From an uncultured Senegalimassilia sp. (GTDB lineage Bacteria > Actinomycetota > Coriobacteriia > Coriobacteriales > Eggerthellaceae): a DNA stretch of 64,000 nt. The notes below the pieces were generated by a model. That model searched no databases, was not told the origin of the DNA, and was given only the letters and a program-made list of their open reading frames with translations. Position 1 is the first letter of the stretch. Each line of letters starts with the position of its first letter. The stretch covers positions 1 to 64,000 of the forward strand of contig CAKUJT010000001.1 in the NCBI GenBank assembly GCA_934661765.1, given 5' to 3'. Positions 60,273 to 64,000 of the stretch are shown piece after piece. The position numbers and the translations under genes were made by a program.

Positions 60273-60375
60273 GAAACAAATCTATTTTACTTTCTTCAGA
60301 ATATCAGATTCAATCTTTTCCATCTGAACACATTCGTCAAGAATGCTATTTCCTATCAAAGATATCTGCCTTAAC

Positions 60376-61446
60376 TTACCATATAGGCTGAACTACAAGA
60401 TTAAGCAACTGATAAAGTAAGCCTATTAGCACGCACAAGAGCTGAGCTGACTCAATAATCATCACTGCGAGAACAGGAATTAGCGCAACAGCGACAATCC
60501 ATATTATTTCTATGTCCCTTTTTAACCAATCTCGGAATGTGTCTTTTTTGCCTGCATCTGCATCGTTGATCGTCTGAAGATCGACTTTTTGTTTCTTCTT
60601 GATGCAACTTACTCGTTGTTTCGGGATTCGCCATTCATAAAAGAGCAGCAAGTACCAAATGCCAAACATCACAAGCCAAAAAGATTCAGCAAGATATGCT
60701 ATCGTCAAACATAAATTCCGTATTGGTTGTAGACCACCAAGAAAATCGCCAAATGACTCAACGAAAGCAATCAATACAATGGCAACTGCTATTGTAGCAA
60801 GAATCGCGCAACAACACTTTACTTTGCATCCGCATGCTGTCTTCTCGTCATCCTTTATTCGAAATAAAGACCAGATATGAACGACAGAAATCGCATACAC
60901 CACGAGAGCCATTAGGGTTGTCGATAATTCAAGCCGAAACAACGAAGAAACTAGCAAAGTTGCCGCTAAAACGGCAATCGCACACTGTACAGCAAAATTA
61001 ACCGTGCTCGCATTTGACGACATAATTGCACGTCTTGAATAAGAAGCGCGATTTGCACAAGTGTCTCTTGGAATGGCTTTCCTTAACGCAAACTTAGTAA
61101 CAAAATCCTTTTTCAGATAGAACCAAAAGAAAACGCAAACACTGAATGTCAATACCGCGAACGACAGAAAGCCGGCAGGGTCATCCCTAAATGATGAAAA
61201 AATCTGCCGAACTCGCGCATCGAATGGTTCAGCCATATTGATTGCTAAATAGCCTATTGCAATTTTCCCTGAGAACAAGAGCACTGAAGCGATAAAAGCA
61301 ACGACCTGAGCGACTAATACAGGCCGAACCACTCCCATAACGCCATCATATTCAATCACCTTACGCCATTCATGACGATATTCATGTCGGGTTAGCTCAC
61401 GCTTGTTTTTTAATTGATAATTAAGCACCGGAAATAGTTGAAGCAC
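60376..61446 (-). CDS. Unrecognised multi-pass membrane protein
   Basis: This 356-aa protein has about seven or eight hydrophobic helices. Two loops stand out: a cytoplasmic-looking basic segment ending in CGCKVKCCC (residues about 208-216) directly before a helix, and a hydrophilic KKKQKVDLQTINDADAGKKD loop before the last two helices. Base composition is markedly AT-rich and unlike the main genome. The start at 61446 has GAAGGGAAGATG-type purines upstream. It lies alone between the IS256-type and second IS3-type elements. I do not recognise the family; small-island membrane proteins of this kind can be effectors or transporters, which is speculation. Confidence 0.7.
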   Translation of the reverse strand: MLQLFPVLNYQLKNKRELTRHEYRHEWRKVIEYDGVMGVVRPVLVAQVVAFIASVLLFSGKIAIGYLAINMAEPFDARVRQIFSSFRDDPAGFLSFAVLTFSVCVFFWFYLKKDFVTKFALRKAIPRDTCANRASYSRRAIMSSNASTVNFAVQCAIAVLAATLLVSSLFRLELSTTLMALVVYAISVVHIWSLFRIKDDEKTACGCKVKCCCAILATIAVAIVLIAFVESFGDFLGGLQPIRNLCLTIAYLAESFWLVMFGIWYLLLFYEWRIPKQRVSCIKKKQKVDLQTINDADAGKKDTFRDWLKRDIEIIWIVAVALIPVLAVMIIESAQLLCVLIGLLYQLLNLVVQPIW

Positions 61447-61626
61447 CTTTACATCTTCCCTTCTTTGCGCAACGCAAATTCCGTGTATCCATCAATAGAA
61501 ATTAATAAGATAGCCGATTGGGACTGCGGTGGAAATCCTGGACCAGAAGAGGACCGGGAGGACTGGACTGGGACAATATAATGGACACGGAGAATCGAGC
61601 GTTTCGATTGGAAAGGTGTTCAAACT

Positions 61627-61900
61627 ATGCCAGGAAAACGCTACGACAGGCAATTCAAGCTCTCCGCCGCGAGATTGGTTCTCGAGAGAGATCCCGGTCA
61701 AAGGGCTGTCAGATCAGCTCAACGTGCCGTGCTGCACCCTCAGGAGGTGGGCGGCGGAATATGAGGCAGACGGCGAGGACGCGTTCCCCGGAAGCGGCAA
61801 CCCCGCCGCGAACAAGGATTACGAGATGCTGAAGCTCAAGAAGGAGAACGAGGAGCTCCGCAAGGAGGTCGCGATACTAAAAAAATCCGGGCCTTCTTGA
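61627..61900 (+). pseudogene. IS3-family transposase orfA, frameshifted
   Basis: Translation from the ATG at 61627 gives MPGKRYDRQFKLSAARLVLER, the normal orfA start. The rest of the helix-turn-helix and coiled coil (IPVKGLSDQLNVPCCTLRRW, then KLKKENEELRKEVAILKK) is in another frame. A loss of one GA unit in the GAGAGAGA run near 61683 explains the shift. A slippery A-AAA-AAA near 61880 would direct the -1 shift into orfB. Confidence 0.75.
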
Positions 61901-61913
61901 GGCAAGCCCAAGC

Positions 61914-62768
61914 GTGAGGTTCGAGTTCGTGAGGACCGGCGAGCATGGGACGAGCGTCAAGAAGGCATGCGGGGCGCTGGGCGTCAGCAGGGGCGGATAC
62001 TATGCCTTCCTGAACCGCCCCAAATCATCGAGGCAGATAGCCCGCGAGGCGCTGGAGCCGTTCGTCAAGGACATCTTCTACGCCAGCAATCGCAGGTACG
62101 AGTCGAGGCGGATCGTCGTCGAGCTTCGCAAGATCGGCATCGTCGCGAACGGCAAGACCGTGCAGCGCATGATGGCGAGGAAAGGGCTGGCATCCTGCAG
62201 GGGCCCCAAGAAGCACGGAAGGGGCGGAAAGGCCTCAGGCAAAGGGGCCAATGTCTTGAACGGGGAATTCTCCGTCCAAAAGAGGAACAGCGTGTGGTGG
62301 GGCGACATCGCCTGCATACCCACGAGGGAAGGATGGCTCTACCTGGCCACCTACCTCGACCTGTCCTCTCGCAAGATAGTCGGATGGCAAGTGTCCCCCC
62401 GCATCAACGAGAATCTGGTAATCGACGCCCTTGACAACGCTGCGAACAGGGAAAATCCAGAAGAAGGACTCATGGTGCACACGGATAGGGGCAGCCAATA
62501 CACCTCGAGCAGGTTTTGCAGGGAGCTCGAGAATCGCGGGTTCGTCCAATCGTTTTCCCGCAAGGGCTGCCCTTACGACAACGCCGTCATGAAGTCGTTC
62601 TTCAAGACCCTGAAAAGGGAGCTTCCCCTCGATCGCAAGTACGACACCCGGATAGAGGCCAGGCAGGAAATATTCAAGTTCATCGAGCTGTATTACAATA
62701 CCAGGCGGCCGCATTCGTCCCTCGGCAACCTATCGCCCGTGGAATATGAGCGGCAGTGCGCTCATTAG
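61914..62768 (+). CDS. IS3-family transposase orfB, catalytic Glu replaced
   Basis: This 284-aa DDE transposase frame is full length. It has Asp131 (WWGDIACIPTREG) and Asp191 (MVHTDRGSQYTS), but the third catalytic residue, at the exact D-x35-E position 227, is Lys (DNAVMKSFFKTLKRE where VAESFF is usual). With the frameshifted orfA this should make the element immobile by its own enzyme. In the normal element it would be made as an orfAB fusion by ribosomal frameshifting, so the GTG start is nominal. Confidence 0.85.
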   Translation: MRFEFVRTGEHGTSVKKACGALGVSRGGYYAFLNRPKSSRQIAREALEPFVKDIFYASNRRYESRRIVVELRKIGIVANGKTVQRMMARKGLASCRGPKKHGRGGKASGKGANVLNGEFSVQKRNSVWWGDIACIPTREGWLYLATYLDLSSRKIVGWQVSPRINENLVIDALDNAANRENPEEGLMVHTDRGSQYTSSRFCRELENRGFVQSFSRKGCPYDNAVMKSFFKTLKRELPLDRKYDTRIEARQEIFKFIELYYNTRRPHSSLGNLSPVEYERQCAH

Positions 62769-62846
62769 CTCGATTCCGGATGTCCATAAAACAGTCCCAG
62801 TCCACCGAAACGGAAATCGACTTGTCAACGGATCTGGGACAGATTC

Positions 62847-63167
62847 AGATTCACCTCGGCGGCCAAAGCCGAGTCGGCGGCAACCGAGCTCGAGTCGATG
62901 AGGCCGAAAGAGGCCGCCAAAGTCGTGCTCGAAGGCTTCGCCGAGACGCTGACGTACTGCGAGATGCCCCGCAAACATTGGCGGTGCATCCGTACGAACA
63001 ACGCCATCGAGCGGCTCAACAGGGAGATAAGGCGGCGTACCCGCGTCGTCGGCATTTTCCCCGATGGAAAGTCGGCCCTCATGCTGGTGGCCGCCTGCCT
63101 GAAATACGTCGCGGACAGCGAATGGGACTCCCGTCGATACCTGGACGCGTCTCTGATCAATGAGTAG
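62847..63167 (+). pseudogene. IS256-family transposase, C-terminal remnant
   Basis: The frame reads FTSAAKAESAATELESM, then EAAKVVLEGFAETLTYCEMPRKHW and NNAIERLNREIRRRTRVVG, the last third of an IS256 transposase, close to but not identical to the copy at 59284-60235. Everything upstream is missing. A right inverted repeat like that of the first copy follows at about 63181-63212. The break lies about 42 nt after the end of IS3 element 2. Confidence 0.8.
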
Positions 63168-63212
63168 CCGTACCGGCGGCTAGCTAAAAGCGCGCAAAGC
63201 TACTGACGGTAC

Positions 63213-63546
63213 AGCTTGATAAGGAGGTTGATCCCGACAAGCAAGATGGACAAAACTACAATTCTTCATCAATAAATGGGCAGCATCGCGAAAATCCGGG
63301 CCGATGAACCTTTGGCAGAATATGCACTGTCGTCTATAGCTGATTCACAAGGCTTAAACCAAAGCAGAAAGACCTCATCTCCTGCCTATATTGGTTGATT
63401 CAGCTGGTTGCGTTTTCCGTACGTCAGCGACGAAGGTAGCATACCGCAAAAGCCGAAGCCCGTAAGCCATCGACTATAATGAACCTGTTTGATCCGGCAC
63501 AAGAGTTTAATTGGCTGACTGCCAGCGCAAAACACAGGAGGTTATT
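63213..63546. other. Upstream region of the AAA ATPase gene
   Basis: About 330 nt, AT-rich, with no convincing gene. A frame open from the IS256 end to 63303 (ending QDGQNYNSSSINGQHREN) could be the tail of a gene cut by the insertion. A 40-codon frame at 63276-63398 has no ribosome binding site. AGGAGG at 63536-63541 serves the next gene. Confidence 0.4.
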
Positions 63547-64000
63547 GTGGGATTCGCCAACACAGAGTTGCGAATTAGCGAACTTGAGATTAGCAACTTC
63601 CGGAGGTTCGAATCGCTTTCCATCGACTTTGACCAGCAACTCACCGTTCTTGTTGGCGATAACGGAACGGGTAAAAGCACGTTGGTTGATGCTGCCTCCA
63701 TTGCACTCGGAACTCTGTTCCATAAAATCGAATACGCAACGTCGCCGTCGATTTCTTCCGACGATGCTCGAAGCGTTGTTATCAAGCAAGGCGACATGAC
63801 GGTTGTGCAGCCGCAGTATCCTGTCGAAATTAGCGCGGCTGGCGTTGTTGCTAACGAATCGATATCTTGGACCCGTTCGCTGAACAGCGCGAAGGGCCGC
63901 ACCACGCGAGCAGACGCCAAGACCATCGTCAATGCAGGTGAACGAATTCAACAACTTGCAGCAGCCGACGACAGTGATTTGGTGTTGCCAATTCTTGCGC
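63547..64000 (+). CDS. AAA ATPase, COG3950-like, N-terminal part
   Basis: The frame starts at GTG with AGGAGG upstream and runs off the window after 151 codons. It opens with the SMC/RecF-type start LRISELEISNFRRFESLS, IDFDQQLTVLVGDNGTGKST (Walker A) and VDAASIALGTL, and reaches SDLVLPILA, where COG3950-type proteins continue into an AYYGTGR-like motif. Such ATPases are partners in several anti-phage systems, usually with a nuclease or retron gene next to them, but the partner here is outside the window. Location in an IS-rich, AT-rich island fits an acquired gene. Confidence 0.8.
   Translation, partial: MGFANTELRISELEISNFRRFESLSIDFDQQLTVLVGDNGTGKSTLVDAASIALGTLFHKIEYATSPSISSDDARSVVIKQGDMTVVQPQYPVEISAAGVVANESISWTRSLNSAKGRTTRADAKTIVNAGERIQQLAAADDSDLVLPILA

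Larger units (their letters stand above)
61564..62804 (+). mobile_element. IS3-family element 2
   Basis: The ends are a 24-nt imperfect inverted repeat pair, 61564-61587 and 62781-62804, with 20 of 24 matching; the outer part is TGGACTGGGAC. The element holds orfA (frameshifted) and orfB. No target duplication was found. It is related to, but clearly distinct from, element 1. Confidence 0.8.

Noticed and set aside
63276..63398. 40-codon plus-strand frame before the AAA ATPase
   Set aside because: No ribosome binding site and no recognisable sequence; more likely debris beside the IS256 remnant.
1..64000. tRNA, rRNA and replication origin signals
   Set aside because: I looked for cloverleaf-type T-arm sequences, rRNA signatures and DnaA-box clusters by eye and found none convincing. 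A tRNAscan-SE and Infernal run would settle it.

Overview
The window is most like the genome of a strictly anaerobic, high-GC gut actinobacterium of the Eggerthellaceae (Coriobacteriia). The signs are a Tat-exported molybdopterin oxidoreductase operon rich in Fe-S proteins, a LuxR-type regulator whose N-terminal half is a 12-helix MFS-like membrane domain, a sortase-type surface protein with pilin-like isopeptide domains, and a complete anaerobic (cbi-type) cobalamin pathway. This placement is inference from gene content; no rRNA or tRNA is present to confirm it.

Layout. 0-4.3 kb: a nitroreductase (-), a lipoprotein (+), a multi-cluster Fe-S protein with an MvhD-like centre (+) and a small Hpt-like protein (+). 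4.7-14.4 kb (-): an eight-gene anaerobic respiratory operon. In transcription order it encodes a molybdopterin catalytic subunit, a four-cluster ferredoxin, a DmsC-like anchor, an unrecognised acidic protein, a TorD-like chaperone, NapG-like and NapH-like Fe-S proteins, and a paralogue of the 2.5-kb Fe-S protein. 14.9-27 kb (-): a UvrD-like helicase, the LuxR-type regulator, a secreted protein, a giant surface adhesin broken by one frameshift and preceded by a terminator-bearing leader, and a MaoC-like hydratase. 27.2-32.6 kb: tandem structured hairpins, then (+) a second-type ClpP, a soluble VirD4-like ATPase with a degenerate repeat tail, an unknown 231-aa protein and a PD-(D/E)XK-like protein, followed by an AbiEii toxin remnant.

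32.7-49.1 kb (-): a compact 17-gene operon cbiF-cbiD-cbiL-cbiG-cbiH-cbiET-cbiA-cobT-cobU-cobS-cobU'/cobC-cbiB-cobD-cbiP-cobO-cbiC-cbiJ. Nearly every stop overlaps the next start. It should carry cobalt-sirohydrochlorin to finished adenosylcobalamin. Divergent from it (49.3-55.2 kb, +), a cobalamin riboswitch with its own terminator precedes a CbiK cobaltochelatase, a NEAT-like lipoprotein and a BtuF/BtuC/BtuD-type importer. Together the two operons cover cobalt insertion, corrin synthesis and corrinoid or metal-chelate uptake. A second riboswitch-like sequence just after the importer is cut off by an insertion sequence.

55.3-64 kb: a visibly more AT-rich accessory island made of decayed insertion sequences (two IS3-type, two IS256-type, one IS110-type) that separate cargo genes. 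The cargo is a DUF6119/TIGR04141 protein flanked by near-identical 33-nt direct repeats, an unrecognised multi-pass membrane protein, and the start of a COG3950-like AAA ATPase that runs off the window. Every transposase here carries a recognisable inactivating lesion. The best candidates for undescribed biology are the ClpP/VirD4-like/nuclease-fold locus at 27.9-31.8 kb, the tandem covarying hairpins at 27.25-27.34 kb, and the DUF6119 island.
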